64,000 nt of DNA from Alistipes sp. (GCA_029059935.1 JAIDUZ010000069.1:1-64000), one strand, 5' to 3'; numbered from the stretch's first letter, positions 9,715-18,660 are shown. Translations and numbers: made by a program. The notes: generated from the letters alone by a model not told the origin.

Positions 9715-11731
9715 ATGAAAAAACTATTTCTTTTAACCGCACTGTTCGTCGCGGCAGTGTTCCCGTCGTGCAGCAAGCACGACGGCGTCGAAACGCCCGA
9801 CCCTCAGCCGCTCGCCATCGCATTCGCCGAGGGCAATTCGTTGCAGTTCGATGCCGGCGAGACCAAGACCGTCCACTACACCATTACGGGCGGCAGCGGC
9901 AACACCGTGGTAAAAGCCGAGATGCAAACTTCTGACGACGCCTATGCAGTGGAAACGACACCTGCTTCGGCAACCGAAGGGACGATTACGATTACAGCCA
10001 AAACGCCGGAGACCGAGAATAGTGTCGTCGTCACCGTGTCGGACGGCTCGCAGACCGTTACGGCCGAAATCGCCGTGTCGGCAAAGCCCATTCCCGAAGA
10101 ACTTGCCATTGCATTCGCCGAGGGCAACGAACTCTTCTTTGGCGTCGACGAGACCAAGACCGTCCACTACACCATCACGGGCGGCAGCGACAAAACCGTC
10201 GTGACGGCCGAGATGCAAACCCCCGACGATGCCTATACCGTAGAAACGACACCCGCTTCGGCAACGGAGGGAACAATTGCGATTACGGTCCAAAAGCCAA
10301 CCTATAATTGCGTAATCGTCACCGTATCGGACAGCGACCGGTCGATTACGGCATCGATAGACGTTACGGTATTTAAATGGCAAAACCGTTGCAGTAGAGA
10401 CTCCGGGCACGTTGTCGCAGCTGCTGGCGGACTATGATAAAACTACCATTACCGAACTGACCGTTATCGGCAATCTGAACGATAAGGATATTGCGACGCT
10501 GAAAAATCTTCCCAACCTTGCCGTTCTCGATATGGAGCATGTGAATTTGGAGGAGTTGCCGTGGATAGCATTCCAATACAAAACATCGTTGACCTCCGTC
10601 AAGCTGCCGCTGACACTGAAAACAATCGGGACCTACGCATTCTACCAGTGCACCGGTCTGACAAGCATCACGATTCCCGACAGCGTGACGTCGATCGAGG
10701 ACAGCGCATTCTGCGGTTGCAGCGGCCTGACAAGCATAACGATTCCCGACGGCGTGACGGAGATTGGGTTCTGCACATTCTACCTGTGCACCGGTCTGAC
10801 AAGCGTAACGATTGGTAACGGTGTGACGTCGATCGGGGAGGAAGCATTTTACAATTGCAACAAACTAACAAGCATAACGATTCCCGACGGTGTCACGTCA
10901 ATCGGGAACCACGCATTCATCGGTTGCAGCAGCCTGACAAGCATCACAATTCCCGACAGCGTGACGTCGATTGGGGAGGGGGCATTCTGCGGTTGCAGCC
11001 CGTCAAGCATAACGATTCCCGACAGCGTGACGTCAATCGAGGCGTACACATTCCGCTATTGCAGCAGTCTGACAAGCATTACGATTCCCGACGGTGTCAC
11101 GTCGATTGGGGACTTCGCATTCAGCGACTGCAGTGGCCTGACAAGCGTAACAATTGGCAACAGCGTGACGTCGATTGGGGAGGGGGCATTCTCCTATTGC
11201 AGCGATCTGACCAGCATAACGATTCCCGACAGCGTGACGTCAATCGAGGCGTACACATTCCGCTATTGCAGCAGTCTGAGGGCCTTTTACGGAAGATTCG
11301 CTTCATCGGACAATCGATATTTGATAATCGACGGTGAATTAGTTGCTTTTGCTTCGGCAGGCTTAACTTCCCATACGATTCCCGACAGCGTGACGTCAAT
11401 CGGGAACCACGCATTCTTCGGTTGCAGCGGCCTGACAAGCATCACGATTCCCGACAGCGTGACGTCAATCGGGAACTACGCATTCTCCGGTTGCAGCGGC
11501 CTGACAAGCATTACGATTCCCGACGGCGTGACGTCAATCGGGGGTGGCGCATTCTACAATTGCTACAAACTGACAAGCATCTATTGCAAGGCAATCGCCC
11601 CACCGAGTATCACAGCCGGTGTTTTTTATAGTTATAACGCAACGTTATATGTTCCGACAGGCAGCAAGGCGGCTTACGCTGCGGCTGCCGGATGGGAAAA
11701 TTTTAGAACAATCGAAGAAACCCAATTTTAA
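9715..11731 (+). pseudogene. BspA-like LRR surface lipoprotein, frameshifted (locus A)
   Basis: The first part (from ATG 9715) encodes a lipoprotein signal with lipobox VFPSC and two Ig-like/BACON-type repeats (YTITGGS...TVTAEIAVSA). The second part, in the +1 frame (open from about 10380, usually called from 10412), encodes a linker and about a dozen BspA-type leucine-rich repeats (LTSITIPDSVTSIGNHAF), ending in a cap (LYVPTGSKAAY). Compared with the intact paralogue at 53273-55015, about 14 nt are missing near 10372-10383. NGKTVAVETPGTLSQLL then reads on in the shifted frame. The ATG is preferred to an upstream TTG because the lipoprotein signal starts there. The distal part might still be made from an internal start. 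The nuclease-like gene follows 12 bp later. Confidence 0.8.
10650..11590 (+). repeat. 69-bp coding repeats (BspA-type LRR)
   Basis: Tandem units of about 69 bp (23 codons) encode LTSITIPDxVTSIGxxAFxxC. DNA identity between units is high (ATTCCCGACAGCGTGACGTC recurs), so unequal recombination or slippage can change repeat number. One unit is shortened near 11000 and one is replaced by a longer insert near 11281-11365. Confidence 0.85.
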
Positions 11732-11743
11732 AACATTCATATT

Positions 11744-12694
11744 ATGAGCAACCCGAACATGTACAAGCAGGCAAGTTCCAACAACATAACGCTGGAACCG
11801 TATCCGTTTCCGAGCGAGTTGGGCATGGAGGCCTACCTGATGGATAATCCGTCCATCCTCAAACTCGACGACCGCAAATACGGCGAGCCGCAAATCATCG
11901 AGTGCGAGATGAGCATCGGCAAATGCACGAACCGGAAAACGCGCGGCCGAATCGATATGGTCGTGCGGTACGGCGAAAATCTTTTCGGAATTTTGGAGCT
12001 GAAGAAACACGCGCTCGACAAAGATACCCTGTTCCAGTTGTGCGACTACCTGTCCGAACGCGAGAAAATAGTAGAGGCCATCAACCAGAGCGACGCTGTG
12101 GAGGTAGACCTCGACCCGGAGAACGTGAAGTTTGTCGGAGTACTCGTCGGCGGGTATATCGACGACGAACTGCGGAAAGAGATGCCGATAACGGATTTGA
12201 AAAACGATAATCTGCTGAAAGAACATCCCCGGCAGCAGACTATTATGGGATATACCGACCAAATATCGGCCGTCACGCTCGAACGCTTCCGCAATCCGCA
12301 CACGTGCGAAATCGTCGTCCTTTCGACACCGGTCGTCAAGACGAACGTCAAGGACACGACGAAATACCAAATCAACGGCGAAGGACGTTACGGCAAAGCC
12401 AAGCTGGTGCACGAGATTGTCAAACGCTATGTAAAACAACATCCGGAGGTAAGCATCGACCAACTGGAAAAGATATTCCCGACGCCGAAACTTATTCGGA
12501 CTTTGGGCGTCTTTGCCGAAGTACAGGCTGCGAGAAAGAGAGCCGACCGCTACTATGCCGACCGGAAGATGCTGATTGCGCTGGGCGACGGCGTGAAAAT
12601 CGCCACCTGCAACCAATGGGCGAAAGAATCGATCGACGAATTTATCGCGAACGTCGAGAAACAGAAGCTCGGATTCGAGATTGCGGCGCTGTAA
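11744..12694 (+). CDS. PD-(D/E)XK nuclease-like protein (NucS/DUF91-like)
   Basis: This 316-residue protein is not assignable to a named enzyme. Residues 25-90 look like a NucS/EndoMS-type PD-(D/E)XK core: E29 in LGMEAYLMDNP, D71 in GRIDMVV, and the E85-L-K87 triad element in GILELKK. The C-terminal segment (GDGVKIATCNQWAKESID) resembles a small domain I associate with restriction-like or defence proteins; that memory is weak. The start lies 12 bp after the LRR stop, so the two genes are probably cotranscribed from the promoter at 9355-9385. The locus B paralogue carries a different gene in this position. It could act on DNA in defence or repair. Confidence 0.6.
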   Translation: MSNPNMYKQASSNNITLEPYPFPSELGMEAYLMDNPSILKLDDRKYGEPQIIECEMSIGKCTNRKTRGRIDMVVRYGENLFGILELKKHALDKDTLFQLCDYLSEREKIVEAINQSDAVEVDLDPENVKFVGVLVGGYIDDELRKEMPITDLKNDNLLKEHPRQQTIMGYTDQISAVTLERFRNPHTCEIVVLSTPVVKTNVKDTTKYQINGEGRYGKAKLVHEIVKRYVKQHPEVSIDQLEKIFPTPKLIRTLGVFAEVQAARKRADRYYADRKMLIALGDGVKIATCNQWAKESIDEFIANVEKQKLGFEIAAL

Positions 12695-12715
12695 AATCGC
12701 CTCGCATGGTCTGTC

Positions 12716-12750
12716 GAAAGAGGTTGCCGGACATTCGGCAACCTCTTTTC
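12716..12750. terminator. Bidirectional terminator
   Basis: A 14-bp stem (GAAAGAGGTTGCCG with its complement) has a 6-nt loop and A/T tracts on both sides. It lies between the convergent nuclease-like gene and helicase gene. Confidence 0.85.
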
Positions 12751-12773
12751 TATGGGCAGCGGAAGCCGGCCGG

Positions 12774-14186
12774 TTATTCGAAAAACTGCTCGTCGAAATT
12801 GACCAGATAGAGTTTCTCGGTAGCGCGCGTGAGGGCCGTATAGAGCCAGCGGAGCATGTCGCGCGTCATGGGTTCGTCGCCGAAAAGGCAGCGGTCGATG
12901 AAGACGGCCTTCCACTGGCCGCCCTGCGCCTTGTGGCAGGTGATGGCGTAGGAAAACTTCACCTGAACGGCATTAAAATGCGGATTTTCACGTATTTCCT
13001 TGAAGCGCTTAATCTTGCTCTTTATCTCTTCGTAATCCTTCTCCACCTCGTAGAAAAGCCGCTGCGACTCCTCGCGCGTGAGCGACGGCGATTCGGACGC
13101 CAGCGTATCGAGCAGAATCTTGCAGGGAACAGCGGTGTCGTCGTAGTCGGGAAACTCCAGCACGGCATCGGCGAAGCGGAATCCGTAGAATTCCTCGAAG
13201 CGCCGGATGCGCTTCAGACAAGCCACGTCGCCGTTGGCGATGAAACCCATCGGGCAGTCGTCGCCCTGGGCGAAGTGATAGTTGTTCTTGACGACCATCA
13301 GCATGTCGCCGCTCTCGATTTCCTCCTCGGCATAGAGCACGTTGCGGCGGATACCCTCGTTATAACGGTTGGCCCGCTTGTTCGACCGGGTGATGACGAT
13401 GGTTTCGTCGCGTCCGTAAAGCGTGTAGCAATCCTGCAGCTTCTCCAGAAAATCGCCGCCCTCCAGGACTTCGATGTCCGGAAAATCCGTCCGGAAACGG
13501 GGAATGTCGACGATGTTGTTCTCAAGCATGCAGCGCACCAGCGTGGCGTTGAACAAAATGCCCGATTCGGCCTGCTGACGCACCACCTCGTCCAACGTGT
13601 TGTAGACCACATCGCCGTAGGCATCCACCGTGCGCGGGTCGAGCGCCGGGCTGAAATCGCTGCCCACGGGCGGAAGCTGGGCGTCGTCGCCCACCAGAAT
13701 CAACCGGCAGGCGCGTCCGTTGCGCACATATTGCACCAGGTCCTGCAAGAGCGATCCGCTCCCGAACCAGGCTCCGTCGGCCGTGCGGTCGGGCAGCATC
13801 GACGCCTCGTCGACGATGAAGACCGCATCGCGTTCGGGGTTGACGTCGAGCGAGTATTTCGATTCGCAGTCGCCGTTCGTACGCTGGCGGTAGATGCGCT
13901 TGTGGATCGTGAGGGCCTTTTCATGGGAATAGCGGGCCAGCACTTTGGCGGCCCGGCCGGTCGGCGCGAGCAAAACGGGTTTGATTCCCAACTCTTTGAG
14001 CGCATCGACCAGCGCGGCGATGAGCGTCGTCTTGCCGGTTCCGGCATAACCGTTCAGCACGAAAATGCGCGAAAAATCCTCGTCTGCGAGGTATTCGGAC
14101 AAACTTTCTATGATTTTTTTTTGCCCGGGAGTTGTTTCAAAACAAATTTTAGCGTAAATTTGGGACGCAATACGTGTGCTGAACAT
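12774..14186 (-). CDS. RecD/Dda-like superfamily 1 DNA helicase
   Basis: This is a 470-residue SF1B (5'-3') helicase-type ATPase. Motif I is GYAGTGKTT, motif II FIVDEASML, motif III LVGDDAQLPPVG, and the C-terminal UvrD_C_2-type block has TCHKAQGGQW and WLYTALTRA. It lacks the long N-terminal region of RecD2, so it resembles compact Dda/RecD-like helicases common in Bacteroidetes. A role in replication or repair is likely, but the partner is unknown. The start is at 14186, just downstream of a -7 box at 14206-14213. It is divergent from the gene at 14234. Confidence 0.85.
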   Translation of the reverse strand: MFSTRIASQIYAKICFETTPGQKKIIESLSEYLADEDFSRIFVLNGYAGTGKTTLIAALVDALKELGIKPVLLAPTGRAAKVLARYSHEKALTIHKRIYRQRTNGDCESKYSLDVNPERDAVFIVDEASMLPDRTADGAWFGSGSLLQDLVQYVRNGRACRLILVGDDAQLPPVGSDFSPALDPRTVDAYGDVVYNTLDEVVRQQAESGILFNATLVRCMLENNIVDIPRFRTDFPDIEVLEGGDFLEKLQDCYTLYGRDETIVITRSNKRANRYNEGIRRNVLYAEEEIESGDMLMVVKNNYHFAQGDDCPMGFIANGDVACLKRIRRFEEFYGFRFADAVLEFPDYDDTAVPCKILLDTLASESPSLTREESQRLFYEVEKDYEEIKSKIKRFKEIRENPHFNAVQVKFSYAITCHKAQGGQWKAVFIDRCLFGDEPMTRDMLRWLYTALTRATEKLYLVNFDEQFFE

Positions 14187-14205
14187 TCGTTTTTACCGTT
14201 TCGGG

Positions 14206-14213
14206 CAAAATTA
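14206..14213 (-). promoter_or_regulatory. Promoter -7 box for the helicase gene
   Basis: TAATTTTG on the minus strand lies 19 nt upstream of ATG 14186, giving a predicted leader of about 13 nt. Confidence 0.55.
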
Positions 14214-14233
14214 ACAACAAATAATTAAAAACA

Positions 14234-14869
14234 ATGAAAAGAATCTTCCAAATCATTCTTGCGCTGGTCATCGTGGCGCTGGTCTATGTAATCTACGACC
14301 AGATTTCCACCCCGATCCGTTTCGACAACGAACTGAAAGCCCGCAAAGCGCAAGTCATCGAACGCATCAAGGACATCCGTACGGCGCAGCGCGCCTACAA
14401 GTCGAAGTACCAGCGCTTCACCGCCGACTTCGATACGCTGGCCGCATTCATCCTGACCGACACGCTGGAACTGGAGCGCAAGATCGTCGACGAGGACGAC
14501 TCCGTGGCCATGGCCCAGCTCAAGAAGACCGGCAAGAAGAACGTCGAGAAGTTCAAGATCGCCGTCATCGACACCATCTTCTCGCCCAAGGTGCTGACCG
14601 AGGCCGATGTCGAGCAGCTGCGCTTCATCCCCGGCACGGACAACCAGGCCCAGTACATCATGGAGGCCGGTCTCATCACCACCGAATCGAAGGTCGTGAT
14701 TCCCGTCGTGGAGTGCCGCGCCCCCTATAAGATGTTCCTCGACACGGTCGATTTCCGTCAGGAGTTCATCAACCTGGTCGACGACGAGGTGAACAACTTC
14801 AACCGCTATCCCGGCGTGAAGTTCGGCTCGATGGAAGCAGGCAACAATGAAGCAGGCAACTGGGAGTAA
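14234..14869 (+). CDS. Membrane-anchored hypothetical protein
   Basis: This 211-residue protein has one N-terminal membrane helix (IFQIILALVIVALVYVIYDQ). The rest is a charged, probably extracytoplasmic domain beginning with a helix-rich stretch (ELKARKAQVIERIKDIRTAQ) and without catalytic motifs. The pilin-like start (one helix followed by a long amphipathic helix) could suggest a pseudopilin-like fold, but no prepilin cleavage site is seen. It overlaps the following DUF3822 gene by 23 bp, so it belongs to the DUF3822-rsmD transcript. Confidence 0.7.
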   Translation: MKRIFQIILALVIVALVYVIYDQISTPIRFDNELKARKAQVIERIKDIRTAQRAYKSKYQRFTADFDTLAAFILTDTLELERKIVDEDDSVAMAQLKKTGKKNVEKFKIAVIDTIFSPKVLTEADVEQLRFIPGTDNQAQYIMEAGLITTESKVVIPVVECRAPYKMFLDTVDFRQEFINLVDDEVNNFNRYPGVKFGSMEAGNNEAGNWE

Positions 14870-15476
14870 CGCTTCGCGTTTCACGAACAAGGTGTCCATT
14901 CAGCAGTCGTTGGATGGACACTCTTTTTCCGTTTCGGGCCTCGAATGGATACTCCCGGGCAGCGAAGCCGTGACGGTGGAGGTGCTGACTCCCCAGACTT
15001 TGCTGGTACCGGCTGAACTCTTCGATGCCGGAGAAGCGGCCGGATTGCTGGCGGCGGCAGGTATGGCATGCACGCAGGGACAGCAGGCGATTTGGACCCC
15101 CGCGACCAGGATTGCACCCCGAACGGACGCAGTGGCCGTCATGGCGGCCACTGCGCAAGCCCTGCAAATGCTCGAAGAACGTTTGGGCGACCGGGCGGTC
15201 TTCACTACCCCGCTGCTGGACAAGACGACCGACATCCGCCCATCGGTCCGCCTGCATTACAGAGGCGGCATCCTATATATAAAGGTATTCGCCGACACGC
15301 TGCGCATGGCCGAAACCATTCCGGCTGCCAGCGAAGCGGATATTCGCTACCTTGTTGACCGACTCGCACAGGCATTTCCTCTGAAACGAATGCGGTTGAC
15401 AATAAGCGGTTCCGACTCCAAGAGAGTGCGCAAACTGGTCGGCGACAGATTCGGAAAGGTCGTATGCGAATCGTAA
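14847..15476 (+). CDS. DUF3822 family protein
   Basis: This 209-residue protein is of unknown function. I recognise it as DUF3822 from its position directly before rsmD, a conserved arrangement in Bacteroidetes, and from the ASKHA-like look of blocks such as AVMAATAQALQMLEERLG and LHYRGGILYIKVFADTL. It overlaps the previous gene (23 bp) and rsmD (13 bp), which implies translational coupling. A link to ribosome assembly or rRNA methylation is only guilt by association. Confidence 0.75.
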   Translation: MKQATGSNASRFTNKVSIQQSLDGHSFSVSGLEWILPGSEAVTVEVLTPQTLLVPAELFDAGEAAGLLAAAGMACTQGQQAIWTPATRIAPRTDAVAVMAATAQALQMLEERLGDRAVFTTPLLDKTTDIRPSVRLHYRGGILYIKVFADTLRMAETIPAASEADIRYLVDRLAQAFPLKRMRLTISGSDSKRVRKLVGDRFGKVVCES

Positions 15477-16000
15477 GCGGCAAATACAAGGGCAGGGCCA
15501 TTAATCCGCCCCGCAATCTGCGGGCGCGGCCGACGACGGATTTCGCGAAGGAGAATCTCTTCAACGTCCTGGGCAATCTGGTGGATTTCGAGGAGTGCGA
15601 CGTGCTCGACCTTTTTGCCGGCACGGGGTCGATCAGCTACGAATTCGCATCCCGAGGAGCCCGGAGCGTCACCTCGGTGGAAATCAATCCGGTGCATCAC
15701 AACTTCATTCGGCAGACGGCGGCGCAGCTCGGCATCGAGCGCTTCTACCCTGTCAAAGCGAATGTTTTTCTCTATCTGAAAAGCTGCACCAAGCAGTTCG
15801 ACATCGTTTTTTCAGATGCTCCCTACGATTTGGAGGGCAGCGAACGGGTCGTAGACATGGTGCTCGACGGCGGATTGTTGCGGCCGGAGGGAATATTCGT
15901 CTTCGAGCATTCGAAGAACATGGATTTTTCTTCCCGTCCGGAGTTCTGGCAATTAAGAAGTTACGGAAGCGTGCAATTTTCTTTCTTCAAAAAAGGCTGA
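15464..16000 (+). CDS. rsmD: 16S rRNA (guanine-966 N2)-methyltransferase RsmD
   Basis: RsmD methylates G966 of 16S rRNA using S-adenosylmethionine. The 178-residue protein starts with the family's MRIVSGKYKGRAI and RPTTDFAKENLFN. It carries the SAM-binding motif VLDLFAGTGSISYEFASRGA and the acidic VEIN loop. The catalytic motif IV reads DAPY rather than the textbook DPPY; the catalytic Asp and Tyr remain, so activity is expected. It is the last gene of the three-gene overlap group. Confidence 0.93.
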   Translation: MRIVSGKYKGRAINPPRNLRARPTTDFAKENLFNVLGNLVDFEECDVLDLFAGTGSISYEFASRGARSVTSVEINPVHHNFIRQTAAQLGIERFYPVKANVFLYLKSCTKQFDIVFSDAPYDLEGSERVVDMVLDGGLLRPEGIFVFEHSKNMDFSSRPEFWQLRSYGSVQFSFFKKG

Positions 16001-16005
16001 AATTG

Positions 16006-16036
16006 TTTGGAGTTATGAAAATTTGTACTACCTTTG
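16006..16036 (+). promoter_or_regulatory. Promoter for tRNA-Asp
   Basis: TTTG at 16006-16009 and TACCTTTG at 16029-16036 are separated by 19 nt, a full consensus match 18 nt upstream of the tRNA. Confidence 0.8.
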
Positions 16037-16054
16037 CATTCGCAATCAGCAAAC

Positions 16055-16128
16055 GGTGCGTTAGTTCAGCTGGTTAGAATACGTGCCTGTCACGCACGGG
16101 GTCAGGGGTTCGAGTCCCCTACGCACCG
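16055..16128 (+). tRNA. tRNA-Asp (GTC)
   Basis: The cloverleaf is complete: acceptor GGTGCGT/ACGCACC, D-arm with AGTTCAGCTGG, anticodon stem CGTGC/GCACG with GTC at 16089-16091, and T-loop GGTTCGAGTCC. The discriminator is G, and CCA is not encoded. Confidence 0.96.
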
Positions 16129-16167
16129 CAGACGAAGGGGGCCGAAGAGATGAGGCTTCCGACGCAA

Positions 16168-16208
16168 GAGAAACGAGATGGTTACCGCAACCGTCTCGTT
16201 TTCTTTTG
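16168..16208 (+). terminator. Terminator after tRNA-Asp
   Basis: An interrupted stem (AAACGAGA and GGTT with AACC and TCTCGTTT) is followed by TTCTTTTG. Confidence 0.65.
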
Positions 16209-16567
16209 TTTATGCCCTATCGCATGATGCGTCAAAGCGTTGAACTTCGTTCGACCATTTATCGCCTCAGCCATTCGAGCGGGCTCGATGGCACTCGGCT
16301 TAACGAAATGGGTAGGAAATCCGTTTCAGGTTACATATGACTTACGCGAAACCGCCCCGAATCCGTTCCTGCGGACACTTCGGGACGCCCGAACGTAACC
16401 AACCTTGCTACCGCTTCCGGCTGAGCCGGAATTGTTCGATTCGCCCCCAAAAGCGGAAAGAAAGCGTGCCGAGCCTTGGAATATTGGCTGCAACTTCGTA
16501 TCTTGTGCAACGAAAAGCGTTTCTACGCTGAAAGAATCGACCAAAAACCGACAAACAACCTACCCAA
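16209..16567 (+). other. Gene-free stretch upstream of the ROK gene
   Basis: No convincing coding frame is seen on either strand. The only signal is a weak promoter-like element near 16499 (TATCTTGT) before the ROK gene. The rest shows no repeat or recognisable RNA. Confidence 0.5.
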
Positions 16568-17689
16568 ATGTACAAATTCGACAACCGCATAGTCATCACG
16601 CTCGATGCCGGCGGCACGAATTTCGTGTTCGGGGCCTCGCAGGCCAACAAATTCATCGTAGACCCGATCACCATGCCGTCGAACGCCCACGACCTCGACC
16701 TCTGCCTTTCGACCATGGTGGGTGGATTCCAGCAGGTCATCGACCGGCTGGAGGAGAAGCCCGTAGCCATCTCGTTCGCATTCCCCGGTCCGGCCGACTA
16801 CCCCAACGGCATCATCGGCGGCTACCTGCCCAACTTTCCGTCGTTCCGCGATGGCGTGGCGCTGGGACCGTTCCTGGAGTATAAGTTCGGCATCCCCGTG
16901 TTCATCAACAACGACGGCGACCTCTTCGCCTATGGCGAAGCCTTGGGCGGCGCACTGCCCGAAGTGAATGCCCGGCTCGAAGCACTCGGCAGTCCGAAGC
17001 GCTACAAGAACCTCCTGGGCTACACGTTCGGCACCGGTTTCGGCATCGGCATGGTGGTGGACAATCGTCTGAACCGGGGCGACAACTCGTGCGTGGAGAC
17101 TTTCTGCCTGCGCCACAAAAAGATGCCCGAGGTAATCGTAGAGGAGGGTGTAGCCGTACGGGCCGTGAAACGGGTATACGCCGAGCTTTCGGGACACCGC
17201 GACCATGCGTTCGAGCCCAAGGAAATATGCGAAATCGCCGACGGCACGCGCGAGGGTAACCAGGAAGCGGCTCGGCAGGCTTTCGCCGAGCTGGGCGAAA
17301 TTGCCGGCGATGCCATGGCTACGGCCGTCACGCTGACCGACTCCCTGATTGTCATCGGCGGCGGCATCACGGCAGCGCGCAAATACATCATGCCGGCATT
17401 GCTCCGGGAGTTGCGCGCGAAGATGCACACCATTCAGGGCGAAGAACTCAGCCGGGTACAGATGAAGGTCTACGACCTGGACAACGAAGAGGAGTTCAAG
17501 ACTTTCGCCAAAGGCGAGATGCGCCCCTTGCAGGTCTATGGCACGGACCGTTACGTAGCTTACGACCCGCAGAAACGCATCGGCGTGACTATCTCGAAGC
17601 TCGGTGCCAGCAAGGCCATCTCGGTAGGCGCCTACGCTTTCGCACTGAGCCGGCTGGACGCCGAAGCCGAAAACACAGCGAAGCAGTGA
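16568..17689 (+). CDS. ROK family protein (sugar kinase-like)
   Basis: ROK proteins are ASKHA-fold sugar kinases or sugar-responsive repressors. This 373-residue protein has the phosphate loop LDAGGTN near residue 12, the sugar-binding and catalytic block INNDGDLFAYGEA, and a second ATP motif (GYTFGTGFGIGMV). It lacks an N-terminal helix-turn-helix, so it is a kinase type. It also lacks the usual CxCGxxGCxE zinc motif, and an unusual segment (residues about 170-200, CVETFCLRHKK) sits there instead. The substrate cannot be told. It is a single gene with no sugar transporter nearby. Confidence 0.8.
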   Translation: MYKFDNRIVITLDAGGTNFVFGASQANKFIVDPITMPSNAHDLDLCLSTMVGGFQQVIDRLEEKPVAISFAFPGPADYPNGIIGGYLPNFPSFRDGVALGPFLEYKFGIPVFINNDGDLFAYGEALGGALPEVNARLEALGSPKRYKNLLGYTFGTGFGIGMVVDNRLNRGDNSCVETFCLRHKKMPEVIVEEGVAVRAVKRVYAELSGHRDHAFEPKEICEIADGTREGNQEAARQAFAELGEIAGDAMATAVTLTDSLIVIGGGITAARKYIMPALLRELRAKMHTIQGEELSRVQMKVYDLDNEEEFKTFAKGEMRPLQVYGTDRYVAYDPQKRIGVTISKLGASKAISVGAYAFALSRLDAEAENTAKQ

Positions 17690-17723
17690 TTCGCTGCGGG
17701 TCCTGCAGCCTGCGGATTTTTGC

Positions 17724-17731
17724 TAACTTTG
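17724..17731 (+). promoter_or_regulatory. Promoter -7 box for nitroreductase
   Basis: TAACTTTG sits 22 nt upstream of ATG 17753 and excludes longer in-frame starts that begin at or before it. Confidence 0.6.
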
Positions 17732-17752
17732 CACCATCGAATCGCAAGAAAC

Positions 17753-18391
17753 ATGGCTGACAACTACCTGGGGCGTAAAATGGAGGAGTATTTCTCCCGC
17801 CCGGACGACCGCAACTCGCGGCGCCCGGCCAAGACGCTCGGACAACTGTTGCTGAAAAACCGCAGCCACCGCGGCTACGACTCCTCGTTCATCGTACGTG
17901 CGGACCAGCTCCGCAGCATCATCGAGGTTTGCAGCCGCATCCCTTCGGCCCGCAACCAACAAGTGCTGCGTTTCCGGCCCGTTTTGGCCGACGAAGCATC
18001 CTCCGTGCTGCCCCACATTCGCCTGGGCGGAGCCTTGCAGGACGTGCATTTGCCGCTGCCCGGCACCGAGCCCAATGCTTTCATCATCGTCTGCTCGACG
18101 GTCGAAGAGAGCCGCTACGTCGACATCGATCTGGGCATTGCGGCGCAAAGCATGTTGTTGCGCGCCGTGGAAATGGGACTCAACGGCATCTGCATCGGTG
18201 CGTTCGACAAGGATCGAATCCGGGAGGCTTTCTCGCTGAAGCACGAACCCCTGTTGATTCTTGCCATCGGCCGCGGCATCGAGCAAATCGAACTGGTGGA
18301 AATCGGCGAAAACGACGGCCACGACTACTACCGCAGCAACGGCACCCACTTCGTTCCCAAACTTCGGGCAGAAGAGCTGATTATCCGGTAA
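17753..18391 (+). CDS. Nitroreductase family protein
   Basis: This 212-residue, probably FMN-binding oxidoreductase has the N-terminal RSHRGYDSS (equivalent to the RRSxRxF FMN-phosphate block) and SARNQQVLRF. The C-terminal half reads DLGIAAQSMLLRAVEMGLNGICIGAF, the most conserved family segment. The substrate (NAD(P)H-dependent reduction of quinones, nitro compounds or flavin) is unknown. ATG 17753 is chosen because the -7 box at 17724-17731 lies inside the longer frame. It is preceded by the ROK gene and followed by a 269-bp spacer. Confidence 0.85.
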   Translation: MADNYLGRKMEEYFSRPDDRNSRRPAKTLGQLLLKNRSHRGYDSSFIVRADQLRSIIEVCSRIPSARNQQVLRFRPVLADEASSVLPHIRLGGALQDVHLPLPGTEPNAFIIVCSTVEESRYVDIDLGIAAQSMLLRAVEMGLNGICIGAFDKDRIREAFSLKHEPLLILAIGRGIEQIELVEIGENDGHDYYRSNGTHFVPKLRAEELIIR

Positions 18392-18621
18392 CGGTTCCGG
18401 ACCCCGCAAGTTGCCGAAACCTATGCGGCACCCGGGCTGTGCGGACATTCGGACGCATCATCACTGGCCGCACAACCGATACGAAGAAACGCACGCACAC
18501 TACCCTGCGGCAGCCTCTCCGGCTGCCGCTTTCTTTTGCCCCGACCGATACGGATTCCGGAATCCGCTACCCTTTTTACGGATTCTGTTCCGCCGCCCTT
18601 CTTTCCCCGCCCGGAAAGGCC

Positions 18622-18629
18622 TATCTTTG
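18622..18629 (+). promoter_or_regulatory. Promoter -7 box for the DUF362 gene
   Basis: TATCTTTG lies 31 nt upstream of ATG 18661. It would drive the DUF362 and aldo/keto reductase pair. Confidence 0.65.
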
Positions 18630-18660
18630 CCCAAGACAATCACTCGAAAACACACCGGTT

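Noticed and set aside
9685-9717. TTG start upstream of the LRR lipoprotein ATG
   Set aside because: It would add a hydrophilic stretch before the lipoprotein signal. Both loci keep this segment nearly identical because it is leader sequence; the ATG is the sensible start.
10370-10390. Programmed ribosomal frameshift (TTTAAAT) joining the two halves of LRR locus A
   Set aside because: The heptamer is not in the register needed for a -1 slip, and the needed shift is +1. Comparison with locus B shows a deletion instead.
10650-11590. CRISPR array
   Set aside because: The repeats are 69-bp in-frame LRR codons without unique spacers.
16326-16544. Small minus-strand frame between tRNA-Asp and the ROK gene
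   Set aside because: It is low-complexity Ser/Gly-rich, without a promoter or recognisable family, and most likely non-coding.
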